The notes: generated from the letters alone by a model not told the origin. A stretch of 16,606 nucleotides of DNA from CAYUBI01 sp964443005 (GCA_964443005.1 CAYUBI010000050.1:1-16606); one strand, 5' to 3'. Numbered from the stretch's first letter, positions 7,557 through 14,540 are shown. Made by a program: numbers and translations.

Positions 7557-8613
7557 TCTGGAGTTTTTCCAGCCGATCTGCCTGCTGAAGGGCTTCAATA
7601 AATCCTGATAAATCACCAGATAAAATAGTATCGAGTTTGTGAATGGTTAATCCGATGCGGTGATCAGTAATTCGATTTTGGGGGAAATTATATGTACGAA
7701 TCTTTTCGCTACGATCTCCACTGCCTACTAATGACTTTCTAGCTTGACTTTGGTTTTGTTGTTGTTCAGTAACTGCTTGTTCATAAATTCGTGATTTAAG
7801 CACTTGCATTGCTCGTTCTTTATTTTGATGTTGACTTCGCCCATCTTGACAAGTGACAACAACGCCTGTAGGCAGATGCGTAATGCGAATAGCTGAATCT
7901 GTTCGATTGATATGTTGGCCGCCTGCCCCACTAGCTCGATACGTGTCGATTTTTAAATCATTGGCATTAATTTGAATATCTACATCTTCGACTTCTGGAA
8001 GTACTGCTACTGTTGCAGCTGAAGTGTGAATTCGTCCGGAAGCTTCTGTTACTGGTACCCGCTGCACACGATGAATACCGCTTTCAAATTTAAGGTTGCC
8101 ATAAACGCCTTTGCCCTGAATTAGTATCACAACTTTGGCTAGTCCGCCTGCATCACTTTCGTTAAAGTCAATGAGTTCGCGTGTCCATCCTTGTTTATCA
8201 ACATATCGGGTGTACATCGTATATAAATCGCGGGCAAATAATGCTGCTTCTTCTCCGCCTGTTCCACCGCGAATTTCCAAATAAACATTTCGTTTATCAT
8301 CAGCATCTTTGGGAACCAGTAATAATTTAAGTTCTTGTTCCAAACTTTGGATGCCTACATGATAGGTATCCAGTTCTTCGTTAGCAAGCGTAATTAATTC
8401 CGTATCTTGTTCGTTAACAATAAATATTTCATGGTCTGTGATGTTTTTCTTTAGTTTTTTGTAAGATCGAAACTTTTCAACAATTTCTTCCATGTCCGAA
8501 CGTTTGCGACTCAGTTCATTTAGTTTGGGAATATCCGCCAAAATTTCTGGACGTCCCATTTCTTCTTCAATTTCTAAAAATTTTCGTTCAATTCCTTCAA
8601 GTTTATCAAACAT
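7543..8613 (-). CDS. prfA: Peptide chain release factor 1
   Basis: Terminates translation at UAA and UAG. The 356-residue length is that of RF1. Seen motifs: the recognition tripeptide at PVT (residues 187-189, in RVQRVPVTEASGRIHTSAAT; RF1 usually has PAT or PVT, RF2 SPF) and the peptidyl-hydrolase loop GAGGQHINRTDSAIR with GGQ at 231-233, the Gln methylated by PrmC. There is no in-frame stop or frameshift of the RF2 type. The ATG lies 5 bases after the DUF1385 gene stop with no recognisable Shine-Dalgarno, so it may depend on reinitiation. prmC follows with an overlap. Both UAA and UAG stops are used by genes in this window (for example UAG for the unknown membrane protein). Confidence 0.97.
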   Translation of the reverse strand: MFDKLEGIERKFLEIEEEMGRPEILADIPKLNELSRKRSDMEEIVEKFRSYKKLKKNITDHEIFIVNEQDTELITLANEELDTYHVGIQSLEQELKLLLVPKDADDKRNVYLEIRGGTGGEEAALFARDLYTMYTRYVDKQGWTRELIDFNESDAGGLAKVVILIQGKGVYGNLKFESGIHRVQRVPVTEASGRIHTSAATVAVLPEVEDVDIQINANDLKIDTYRASGAGGQHINRTDSAIRITHLPTGVVVTCQDGRSQHQNKERAMQVLKSRIYEQAVTEQQQNQSQARKSLVGSGDRSEKIRTYNFPQNRITDHRIGLTIHKLDTILSGDLSGFIEALQQADRLEKLQNADL

Positions 8614-8618
8614 TGTGT

Positions 8619-9461
8619 TTATAGGACTTCGTTTAAGGCAGCAATGGCAGCTAGCATTTGTTTGTCATCTGGTTCGCGTGTAGTTAATCGTTGAACCATT
8701 AGGCCTGGAAATAAGAGAATTTTAAAAAAAAGTAGATGACATCGTTTGCTTGCATATTTGATGATTTCGTACGACATTCCTGAAACTAGCGGGATTAATA
8801 GCAGTTTTAACATAATTCGAGCATGAAGCGATGTTTGTCCAATGACTGAAAAAATAAGGACAGAAACAATCATAACAATAATTAAAAAACTAGTACCGCA
8901 ACGATTATGAATCCGTGAACATTTACGCACATTTTCAAGTGTTAGTGGCATGTTTTGTTCAAAACAATTAACTGCTTTATGTTCTGCTCCATGATATTCA
9001 TAAACGCGTCGCATGTCTTTCATTAAAACCATAATTGATAAAAAACTAATCAGAATGGAAATACGTACTATGCCTTCAATAAGTGTGAGCTGCATTGTTG
9101 AATGAATATAATGACTTAGCCACTTAAATGCAATTGCAGGTAACACAATAAATAAAAAGGCTGACATTAGCAAGGATAGTGTTAGGCTGAGTGAAACTTC
9201 TTTTTTACTCATTTTCGCACCAGTATCTTCTGCGATATTTGCCGAGTATATTAATGTTTTTGTTCCTAAAACTAACATATCTACAAGATTCATAAATCCG
9301 CGGATGACAAGGAACTCTCTTAGCCAAGGATGCTTTAATGATTTGATTCGAGGTTCGTTAGTAATAATTAAGTTTCCAGATGGTAAATATACTGCAGTAG
9401 CAATACTTGTTTTCCCCAACATCATCACGCCTTCAATTAATGCTTGTCCACCAATGGCCAT
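8619..9461 (-). CDS. DUF1385 family membrane protein (YqhQ-like)
   Basis: 280 residues with the DUF1385 signatures: N-terminal GGQALIEGVMM, the central YHGAEHKAVNCFEQ, CSRIHNRCGTSF, and the closing LTTREPDDKQ. About four or five hydrophobic segments are visible (roughly 89-110, 127-145, 190-208, 214-232, 240-256), so it is a multi-pass membrane protein. The conserved His, Glu and Cys residues have suggested a metal-dependent enzyme, but the reaction is not known. The Shine-Dalgarno AAGGA, seven bases before the ATG, is formed by the last codons of thyX (Lys-Gly-stop). In many bacteria this family is found beside rpmE, prfA and prmC, as here. Confidence 0.9.
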   Translation of the reverse strand: MAIGGQALIEGVMMLGKTSIATAVYLPSGNLIITNEPRIKSLKHPWLREFLVIRGFMNLVDMLVLGTKTLIYSANIAEDTGAKMSKKEVSLSLTLSLLMSAFLFIVLPAIAFKWLSHYIHSTMQLTLIEGIVRISILISFLSIMVLMKDMRRVYEYHGAEHKAVNCFEQNMPLTLENVRKCSRIHNRCGTSFLIIVMIVSVLIFSVIGQTSLHARIMLKLLLIPLVSGMSYEIIKYASKRCHLLFFKILLFPGLMVQRLTTREPDDKQMLAAIAALNEVL

Positions 9462-9465
9462 AGGT

Positions 9466-9474
9466 TTATCCTTT
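9466..9474 (-). promoter_or_regulatory. Shine-Dalgarno of the DUF1385 gene embedded in thyX stop region
   Basis: Minus strand reads AAAGGATAA, the Lys-Gly-stop end of thyX. The AAGGA is seven bases from the ATG at 9461, so the same nucleotides serve as thyX terminus and as ribosome site for the next gene. Same nine bases as at the purL-purF junction. Confidence 0.7.
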
Positions 9475-10170
9475 TTTTATGTTTGTTGCAAGTGTAGCGT
9501 CAAATTTATAATGTCCACAAGATTTTTTTTCATCGCAAAATTGTTGATGTTGACATTTGGGTTTTAAAAATGAAGCTAAAAATGGATTGGTTTTATTAAT
9601 ATGTTTACGAATTTCAATAAATAATTTCTGAATTTCTGCTTGTGCTCGAAAGCAAAGTCGGAGTTTACTGGCGGAAATAAGTTCGCGTAAGTTCATTGTC
9701 ATAATTAGTTTGGTTTCAATTCCATTAGGTAACAAATAACGTGCATCTTCTGCAGGAATGCCCATATCTATTAATGTACGATAGCTTTCAAAAATAGATT
9801 GCATAGTTTCCAAATAGTATTTTTTTGCAGCAATAGATTTTTTGATTTTTTCAGGAATAATAAACTCTGGTTTTTTATCATTTTCTTCATATTTAACATA
9901 GCGTTGCGATTGTTGCGAATACGAGGCTAAACGATGTCTGACTAGTTGATGCGTCAGAGCACGGCTGACGCCATCAATTGCTAGAGTAAAGCTAACATGT
10001 TCTAAAACTGAATGATGACCACTTTGCGTTACTGTACTAATTAATTCTTTCATTTTATTAACTGAAACATCTTTGAGCTGCAAAGGACCAACTGCACTAT
10101 AACATGTTCTACATGCAGTATAAATTACTTTTAACGCATTAGGTGTATAGCTTATAACCTCAACATTCAT
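9466..10170 (-). CDS. thyX: FAD-dependent thymidylate synthase
   Basis: Makes dTMP from dUMP using methylenetetrahydrofolate, with FAD and NADPH. The 234-residue protein contains the full ThyX motif RHRxxSxxxxSxRY at residues 78-91 (RHRLASYSQQSQRY), preceded by SGHHSVLEHVSFTLAIDG, the conserved His-rich region, and followed by NLRELISASKLRLCFRAQAEIQ, typical of the C-terminal half. A short Cys/His-containing tail (about residues 208-222, HQQFCDEKKSCGHYK) resembles a common terminal extension of the family. No thyA is in the window. The ATG is 15 bases after rpmE and has no obvious Shine-Dalgarno. Its last codons supply the ribosome site for the DUF1385 gene. Confidence 0.96.
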   Translation of the reverse strand: MNVEVISYTPNALKVIYTACRTCYSAVGPLQLKDVSVNKMKELISTVTQSGHHSVLEHVSFTLAIDGVSRALTHQLVRHRLASYSQQSQRYVKYEENDKKPEFIIPEKIKKSIAAKKYYLETMQSIFESYRTLIDMGIPAEDARYLLPNGIETKLIMTMNLRELISASKLRLCFRAQAEIQKLFIEIRKHINKTNPFLASFLKPKCQHQQFCDEKKSCGHYKFDATLATNIKKG

Positions 10171-10185
10171 GAAGAATTCTGAGGT

Positions 10186-10398
10186 TTAGTCAGCCTTGGT
10201 TGCCATTGCTGCGCGCTTCTTAAAGCGTTCAACGCGTCCTTCTATATCAAGAATTTTGTCAGTCCCTGCATAAAAAGGATGACAGGATGAACAAATATCC
10301 ACACGAATTTTTTCTAAAGTTGAGCCTACAGCAAAACTAGCACCGCATACACACGTTGCAATAATACTATGATAGGCTGGATGTATTTCTTTTTTCAT
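10186..10398 (-). CDS. rpmE: 50S ribosomal protein L31, zinc-binding form
   Basis: 70 residues, normal for L31. It begins MKKEIHPAY and has the zinc-type (C+) pattern: CVCG, then CSSCHPFYAGTDK, followed by the conserved basic tail GRVERFKKR. The frame stays open upstream to an ATG at 10458, but that 20-residue addition has no counterpart in L31 and overlaps the promoter-like sequence; the start chosen also has a GGAGG site, though ten bases away, a little long. A four-cysteine L31 implies dependence on zinc; zinc-free paralogues exist in many bacteria but none is seen here. A promoter candidate lies just upstream, and thyX follows after 15 bases. Confidence 0.95.
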   Translation of the reverse strand: MKKEIHPAYHSIIATCVCGASFAVGSTLEKIRVDICSSCHPFYAGTDKILDIEGRVERFKKRAAMATKAD

Positions 10399-10428
10399 AA
10401 AAATGGTTCCTCCGCTTGTTGATACGGT

Positions 10429-10458
10429 ATTGTACGGGTATTTGCCAAGTGGCGTCAA
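10429..10458 (-). promoter_or_regulatory. Sigma-70-type promoter candidate for rpmE
   Basis: Minus strand TTGACG (10453-10458), 18-base spacer, TACAAT (10429-10434): five of six matches in each hexamer. Predicted transcription start near 10422 gives a leader of about 24 bases containing the rpmE GGAGG. It suggests rpmE-thyX-DUF1385-prfA-prmC can be transcribed independently of serC. Confidence 0.55.
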
Positions 10459-10461
10459 TCC

Positions 10462-11550
10462 TTACTTTTTATTTATTTTTGCAAAATTAGCCATAAAATC
10501 AACAAGTGCTTGAACACCTTCTAAAGGCATTGCATTATAAATGCTTGCACGCATGCCGCCTACTGAGCGATGGCCTTTAAGGTTTTCCAGTCCAGCAGCC
10601 ACTGCTTCTTTAAGGAATTGTGCATCTAGATCTTCGGATGGTAAGGTGAATGGAATATTCATTAAAGAGCGATATTTGATAACTACTGGGGATTTGTAAA
10701 ATCCGGAATTATCGATATAGTCATATAACAAGTTAGCTTTTTTTCGGTTTTGTTTTTCCATTTCTGCAATTCCACCGTTATTTAGAAGCCATTTAAAAAC
10801 CAACCCTGCTATATAAATAGCCCATGTTGGAGGCGTGTTATACATGGACCCATTTTCCATCGCTGTTTTATAGTTATATAATACAGGAGTGATAGCCATT
10901 GGAATATTAATAAGCTGCTTTCTAACAATGACAATGGCCATTCCAGCAGGACCTATATTTTTTTGCGAACCAGCATAAACAAGTCCGTAACTATTAATGT
11001 CAAATACTTCAGAAAGAATAAAGGATGACATGTCAGAGACGATTGGCAGTATCCCTATTTTAGGTAATTCTGTATATTTAGTTCCAAATATTGTGTTATT
11101 TGAAGTGATATGAAAATAGTCGACTCCTGCGTTGATTCTGATAGAGGCCATATCTGGAATATAGGTAAAGTTTTTGTCTTCAGATGAGGCAATAGTCTCA
11201 ACTTGGCCATAGCGTTTTGCTTCTGCAATAGCTCGTTTTGACCATTCTCCTGTATTAACATACGCTGCGCGTCTGTATCCATTCATTAAATTCAACGGAA
11301 CTGCTGAAAATTGTGCAGTAGCTCCACCTTGCATAAATAAAACTGCGTAAGCGTCAGGAATATTCATAAGTTTACGTAAATCAGCTTCTGCATCATGAAT
11401 AATAGTTTCATATGTTTTAGAGCGATGCGATAATTCCATGACAGACATACCTGAATTGCCATAATTTAGCATGTCTTTTTGGGCAATTTCTAAAACCTCC
11501 ACAGGTAATGCAGCAGGCCCAGCACTAAAATTATATATACGTTTTGTCAT
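10462..11550 (-). CDS. serC: Phosphoserine aminotransferase
   Basis: PLP-dependent transamination of 3-phosphohydroxypyruvate to phosphoserine in serine synthesis (also used in pyridoxine synthesis in some bacteria). The 362-residue product is full length. It starts RIYNFSAGPAALP, has MELSHRSK and FMQGGATAQF, the PLP-contacting VSDMSS (Asp173), and the Schiff-base lysine in GSQKNIGPAG (Lys197). The C-terminal segment GLENLKGHRSVGGMRASIYNA contains the substrate-binding Arg motif. AAAGGAG ends about seven bases before the ATG, giving a firm start. It leads the long minus-strand run: a promoter candidate lies upstream, and rpmE is 63 bases downstream with its own promoter candidate. Confidence 0.97.
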   Translation of the reverse strand: MTKRIYNFSAGPAALPVEVLEIAQKDMLNYGNSGMSVMELSHRSKTYETIIHDAEADLRKLMNIPDAYAVLFMQGGATAQFSAVPLNLMNGYRRAAYVNTGEWSKRAIAEAKRYGQVETIASSEDKNFTYIPDMASIRINAGVDYFHITSNNTIFGTKYTELPKIGILPIVSDMSSFILSEVFDINSYGLVYAGSQKNIGPAGMAIVIVRKQLINIPMAITPVLYNYKTAMENGSMYNTPPTWAIYIAGLVFKWLLNNGGIAEMEKQNRKKANLLYDYIDNSGFYKSPVVIKYRSLMNIPFTLPSEDLDAQFLKEAVAAGLENLKGHRSVGGMRASIYNAMPLEGVQALVDFMANFAKINKK

Positions 11551-11582
11551 AAATTGCTCCTTTGATAGGTTAATTCAATTCT

Positions 11583-11611
11583 ATTATAAACAATTTTCTA
11601 TTTTTTGTAAC
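11583..11611 (-). promoter_or_regulatory. Promoter candidate for serC
   Basis: Minus strand GTTACA (11606-11611), exactly 17 bases, then a perfect TATAAT (11583-11588). The predicted start near 11576 leaves a leader of about 25 bases ending in AAAGGAGC before the serC ATG. It lies in the 89-base gap after the FlhB-like gene. Confidence 0.6.
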
Positions 11612-11639
11612 GGGTAATTTCGTGTTTTTAGTATTTGTT

Positions 11640-11969
11640 TTATTTTTTTAATTCATCACGTAATCGTTTTTGCATTTCTTTACCTTTACCTTTTTTTTGA
11701 TCTAGCTTGTAAACAAAAGCTAATACTTCGGCAACTAAGGTATACAGTTCTGGAGGAATCTCGGTATCTAGCTCTAAACTACCTAGCAATTTAGCAAGTG
11801 AAGGATCTTGATATAAAGGCACTTTGTTTTCTTCGGCAATGCGAATGATTTCGTCTGCAATGCTACCTTTTCCTGAAGCCAGAATTCGTGGTGCTGCTTC
11901 TTTATCCATGTTATATCGAATTGCAATCGCTGTTTTTACATCTTCTCGTGTATTTTTTGCTTCTGCCAT
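11640..11969 (-). CDS. Standalone FlhB C-terminal-domain protein (export switch family)
   Basis: 109 residues covering only the cytoplasmic domain of FlhB/YscU-type export switch proteins: AIAIRYN, EAAPRILASGKGSIADEI, ENKVPLYQDPSLAKLL, then IPPELYTLVAEVLAFVY, followed by a Lys-rich tail. The four-helix membrane domain is absent and, unlike FlhB, there is no NPTH autocleavage motif; TREDVKTAIAI stands where it would be. Similar orphan proteins (for example YlqH of Bacillus) are known but of unclear function. The start chosen has AGAGG nine bases upstream; a longer frame to 12014 would run back into the preceding gene. It begins four bases after the FliK-like gene, so the two are probably translated together. 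Paralogue of FlhB without self-cleavage is the best description. Confidence 0.85.
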   Translation of the reverse strand: MAEAKNTREDVKTAIAIRYNMDKEAAPRILASGKGSIADEIIRIAEENKVPLYQDPSLAKLLGSLELDTEIPPELYTLVAEVLAFVYKLDQKKGKGKEMQKRLRDELKK

Positions 11970-11973
11970 TTTT

Positions 11974-13269
11974 TTATGCCTCTGCTCTAACTCGGCGTAG
12001 TTGATCAAGATCAATTTTAGGTAATATATATTTTTGAAGTTCTACTTTTCGTAAAACTGTATTAAAACCTTTAACTTTCCAGTCTAGTTTATCCATTGTT
12101 TCACGCAAAATCACGGAATTTGCTGCAATAAATTGTCGAGCATCTTCATTTTCTGTATTAAATTCGTAATGAATTTCTTTTTCTTTGACATCAATAATAA
12201 TCGTAATTTCGCCTAGTTTTTCTGATTCTAGTTTAATAATTAATCGGGTTCGTTCTGGATCAAAGTATTCATTTTTACCGATTTTTTCCTTACGCATCAT
12301 AATTTCAATGCTTTTTTGAGGATTAAGAAAAAAGTTTGGAATTTGCCAATATGCATATTTTTCAGAAAGAGCACTGTCTGTTCGTGTATTCCCTTGGCTA
12401 ATAATCGATTGTGCTGTTAAATGATTTGTCATTTCATCTAAACTAGATTGAAGTTGTTGCATTAGATTTTGCAGCTGCGCTGCGTCTTTTCCAGGCGGCT
12501 CTTTTGCCAGCATTTGTTGAATACCTGCTAATAGTGATTTCAGCGCAATGGAATCATTCAGCATACTGCTACGATTAAATACCATGTTGTTAATTGAGTT
12601 TTTGCTTTTGTTCTTATCAATTTCTTTTTGATAGGTGCTGAGTACTGAGCTTAGCGCACTCATAAGTCCAGGATTTAGCATACCTTTTACATTAGCAAGA
12701 AAACTGCTTAAATTTGATGAGTTTTGTTCTAGTTGAGTCATTAATTGCGAAATATTTTTATTAGAAGACATAAAGTCTACTAAGCTGTTCACTGCTGCTG
12801 GATTGCTCGCAACTCCTTTGGATAGTGCCATGAGTGCTGCTTCTAGCGTAGTAGCTGAAGCATTTTTCCCTTCCAATGCTTGATTAAGAGTTTGAAAGTT
12901 TTCGTGACTGAGTTCCATTCCATGTTCAAGCATTTTGGTAGCTAAACCCACATTGGATGGACTGTTAGAAAATCCAAGACTCATTAGCTGCGTTGAAATA
13001 TCAGCTGCAGATAAACTTCGCATTACTAAACCTTGTCCACTGGAAGATGTAGTGTTTGCTTGTTGGCTAGCTTGTTGTGCAGGCGAAAGCGCAGTTTTGG
13101 ATGCTGCAGCATTTTGGGCTGCTACGCCAGAGGCAGCACTTCCAGCTTGTTCAGTATTTTGTGTTTGAGTTACTTGGGGAGTTGATTGTGATTTTAGTGT
13201 AGGCCAAATGATTGGTGCACCTGGATGCATGGCACTTCCGCCACCACTTCCTACTTGACTTCCACCCAT
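11974..13269 (-). CDS. FliK-like protein (hook-length-control C-terminal domain)
   Basis: 431 residues in two parts. Residues 1 to about 110 are low-complexity, rich in Ala, Gln, Ser and Gly. The middle is helical and Ser/Asn/Leu-rich. The C-terminal part, about residues 310-420, contains RLIIKLESEKLGEITIII, then EIHYEFNTENEDARQFI and LRETMDKLDWKVKGF. This matches the FliK C-terminal pattern (L.P..LG.v.v... followed by ..LR..L...Gl.). In flagella FliK measures hook length and triggers the FlhB switch. Here the gene is directly followed by a FlhB-like domain protein, the expected partner. AAGGAG lies five bases before the ATG. The similarity is at the level of motif order, so a diverged or repurposed FliK is as likely as a true one; no other flagellar gene is present. 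Confidence 0.65.
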   Translation of the reverse strand: MGGSQVGSGGGSAMHPGAPIIWPTLKSQSTPQVTQTQNTEQAGSAASGVAAQNAAASKTALSPAQQASQQANTTSSSGQGLVMRSLSAADISTQLMSLGFSNSPSNVGLATKMLEHGMELSHENFQTLNQALEGKNASATTLEAALMALSKGVASNPAAVNSLVDFMSSNKNISQLMTQLEQNSSNLSSFLANVKGMLNPGLMSALSSVLSTYQKEIDKNKSKNSINNMVFNRSSMLNDSIALKSLLAGIQQMLAKEPPGKDAAQLQNLMQQLQSSLDEMTNHLTAQSIISQGNTRTDSALSEKYAYWQIPNFFLNPQKSIEIMMRKEKIGKNEYFDPERTRLIIKLESEKLGEITIIIDVKEKEIHYEFNTENEDARQFIAANSVILRETMDKLDWKVKGFNTVLRKVELQKYILPKIDLDQLRRVRAEA

Positions 13270-13299
13270 ACACGCTCCTTATTCCCGATATTTTTTGAT

Positions 13300-13308
13300 A
13301 TTGTACCA
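13300..13308 (-). promoter_or_regulatory. Extended -10 promoter candidate for the FliK-like gene
   Basis: Minus strand reads TGGTACAAT: TG at the extended position and a -10 hexamer with five of six matches. The -35 region is weak. Predicted start near 13293 gives a leader of about 24 bases holding AAGGAG. Confidence 0.4.
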
Positions 13309-13402
13309 TAGGCCTGACATTATTCGAATGATGTATAAACTGTTTGAAAGTTAGAACTTTTAAATTGAATTCACGTTAAAATTTAATCAACTAATAATAA
13401 TA

Positions 13403-13567
13403 TTATATTTCTTGTTTCGGTCGTATTGACGGTGACGAAACCGATTGAAATGCATTTTGTGCGATATTTTTTACTAACGCAAAATATTGTTCAATATCTT
13501 CATGTGAGTCTTCCCATAATTTTTGTTCGACCCGATATTTTTCTTCTAACAATACAGTTGATATCAC
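13403..13567 (-). CDS. Small protein downstream of PIN nuclease, candidate antitoxin (GTG start)
   Basis: A 54-residue frame beginning GTG and ending TAA. AGGAGG, encoded in the terminal Glu codons of the PIN gene, lies six bases before the GTG, the expected spacing. Only one base separates the two genes, so they must be co-expressed. The product is acidic and helical at first (LLEEKYRVEQKLWEDSHEDIEQYFALVKN) then has a Ser/Pro/Arg tail ending SIRPKQEI. Small proteins of this kind, with an E.R...W...D...YF-like core, accompany PIN proteins of this subfamily in many bacteria and are presumed antitoxins; I cannot name the family. It is not a DNA-binding domain that I recognise. Confidence 0.75.
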   Translation of the reverse strand: MISTVLLEEKYRVEQKLWEDSHEDIEQYFALVKNIAQNAFQSVSSPSIRPKQEI

Positions 13568-13568
13568 G

Positions 13569-13580
13569 TTACTCCTCCTC
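13569..13580 (-). promoter_or_regulatory. Shine-Dalgarno of the small partner inside the PIN stop region
   Basis: Minus strand reads GAGGAGGAGTAA, three Glu codons and the stop of the PIN gene, which also form a near-perfect AGGAGG site six bases before the GTG of the next gene. The poly-Glu end of the protein may be selected for this. Confidence 0.7.
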
Positions 13581-14039
13581 TTTAAATAATTCTAATGGGG
13601 TTACAATTTCCGGCACATATATTCCTAATCTGTGATTGATGATTCTGATATGCTGCTTTTTGTTCGCATTTGCTAAATGGTTACAGTTCCAGGTTAAAAG
13701 GAAGTCTTGAGAATAATATGATGCATAAGCTAAATGAACAGCATCACCTGTAAATTTTTTGGGCATTAATTGATTTTGAATGTAAACTTTTACGATATCA
13801 ATAATCGCTGGATTGTCTTGTAAACAATTGATCGTTTGTGCAAACAACAAAGCTTTGTCTTTGCTTGGATAATTTCCAGCTGCAATTTCAGCAATTACTT
13901 CATTTGAAATGTTCAGGTCATAGTTGTTCTTTTCATGTTGAATCCATTGTTTTGTAACATTACAATAAGTTTGAATAGATTCACGATTGTCAAAATAGTA
14001 ACTGATAATCGTTGAATCTAGGTATACTTTTTGTTTCAT
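13569..14039 (-). CDS. PIN-domain nuclease, VapC-like toxin candidate
   Basis: 156 residues with PIN fold landmarks: N-terminal VYLDSTIISYYFDNR (Asp8), ISNEVIAEI (Glu47, Glu51), and DAVHLAYASYYSQDFLLTWNCNHLAN with Asp99 as the third acidic metal ligand. The LLTWNCNHLAN segment followed by TPLELF is typical of a VapC subfamily found mainly in cyanobacteria and environmental bacteria. PIN proteins are Mg2+-dependent ribonucleases. The catalytic acids look intact, so the protein is probably active. The small partner follows rather than precedes it, the reverse of the usual vapBC order. The ATG has only a weak, distant purine stretch upstream. A strong promoter candidate lies 53-80 bases upstream. 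It is the last gene of the minus-strand block before the accessory patch next to tRNA-Glu. Confidence 0.85.
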   Translation of the reverse strand: MKQKVYLDSTIISYYFDNRESIQTYCNVTKQWIQHEKNNYDLNISNEVIAEIAAGNYPSKDKALLFAQTINCLQDNPAIIDIVKVYIQNQLMPKKFTGDAVHLAYASYYSQDFLLTWNCNHLANANKKQHIRIINHRLGIYVPEIVTPLELFKEEE

Positions 14040-14091
14040 TATGAAAAATCTCTTTTCCTTAGTCTTTGCAAGGTATTTAAATTATCAAATG

Positions 14092-14120
14092 ATTATAGCA
14101 TATTTGAAAATTACTTTCAG
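14092..14120 (-). promoter_or_regulatory. Promoter candidate for the PIN/partner pair
   Basis: Minus strand CTGAAA (14115-14120), 17-base spacer ending in TGC, then perfect TATAAT (14092-14097): an extended -10 promoter. It is back to back with the plus-strand candidate at 14136-14164, so a single short region may serve both directions. Confidence 0.6.
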
Positions 14121-14135
14121 AAAATATTGGTTATG

Positions 14136-14164
14136 TTGAATGTCATTTTGTAAAGTAGTATACT
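14136..14164 (+). promoter_or_regulatory. Promoter candidate for the small membrane protein
   Basis: TTGAAT (14136-14141), 17-base spacer, TATACT (14159-14164). A start near 14171 gives an untranslated leader of about 68 bases before the ATG at 14239. Confidence 0.5.
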
Positions 14165-14238
14165 CTATATAAAAAAGTAATATACGAGAAGATATAAGCG
14201 AAGCTCTTAGGCGATTAGAATATAGATAAGGTATTTAT

Positions 14239-14538
14239 ATGAAAAAATCGAATTCACAACATATTTTAAATACATCATCTAACTTGTTGGGGTTTTGTTT
14301 GATTGTTTTGACCTCTCTCAAAATAACAAAGATAAATGAAATGACAACGATAGATGAGTTTACCGGTATTGCATGTGTTTTTTTGATCACAGCTAGTTTA
14401 TTTTCTTTTTTGTCAATACGTTCGGATAATGAAAGATTTTCAGCTTCGCTTGAGAAGATTGCAGATAGCATTTTCTTAGTAGCTCTATTCATTATTTTTG
14501 TAATAACGATTATGATTGCATTTTCAATAATTTTTTAA
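14239..14538 (+). CDS. Small three-helix membrane protein of unknown function
   Basis: 99 residues; three hydrophobic segments at about 15-30 (NLLGFCLIVLTSLKI), 43-60 (GIACVFLITASLFSFLSI) and 77-98 (IFLVALFIIFVITIMIAFSI), with a charged loop SDNERFSASLEK between the second and third. AAGG lies seven bases before the ATG. I recognise the general pattern (HILNTSSNLLGFCLIV...FLSIRS...LEKIAD) as a short membrane protein that occurs as an uncharacterised single gene in diverse bacteria, but I know no function. It is divergent from the PIN pair, with back-to-back promoter candidates, and has its own weak terminator. A frame on the opposite strand over the same bases is judged a shadow. Confidence 0.75.
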   Translation: MKKSNSQHILNTSSNLLGFCLIVLTSLKITKINEMTTIDEFTGIACVFLITASLFSFLSIRSDNERFSASLEKIADSIFLVALFIIFVITIMIAFSIIF

Positions 14539-14540
14539 TG

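Noticed and set aside
10399..10458. Longer L31 frame starting at 10458
   Set aside because: The extra 20 residues have no counterpart in L31 and coincide with the promoter-like sequence; the ATG at 10398 fits the family start.
13270..13402. Direct repeat of the tRNA-Glu 3' end as an attachment site at the far side of the accessory patch
   Set aside because: No matching stretch of the tRNA 3' sequence was seen here or elsewhere in 13.3-14.8 kb by eye.
14235..14492. Minus-strand frame opposite the small membrane protein
   Set aside because: The plus-strand frame has a ribosome site, a promoter candidate and three clear membrane helices; the opposite frame has none of these.
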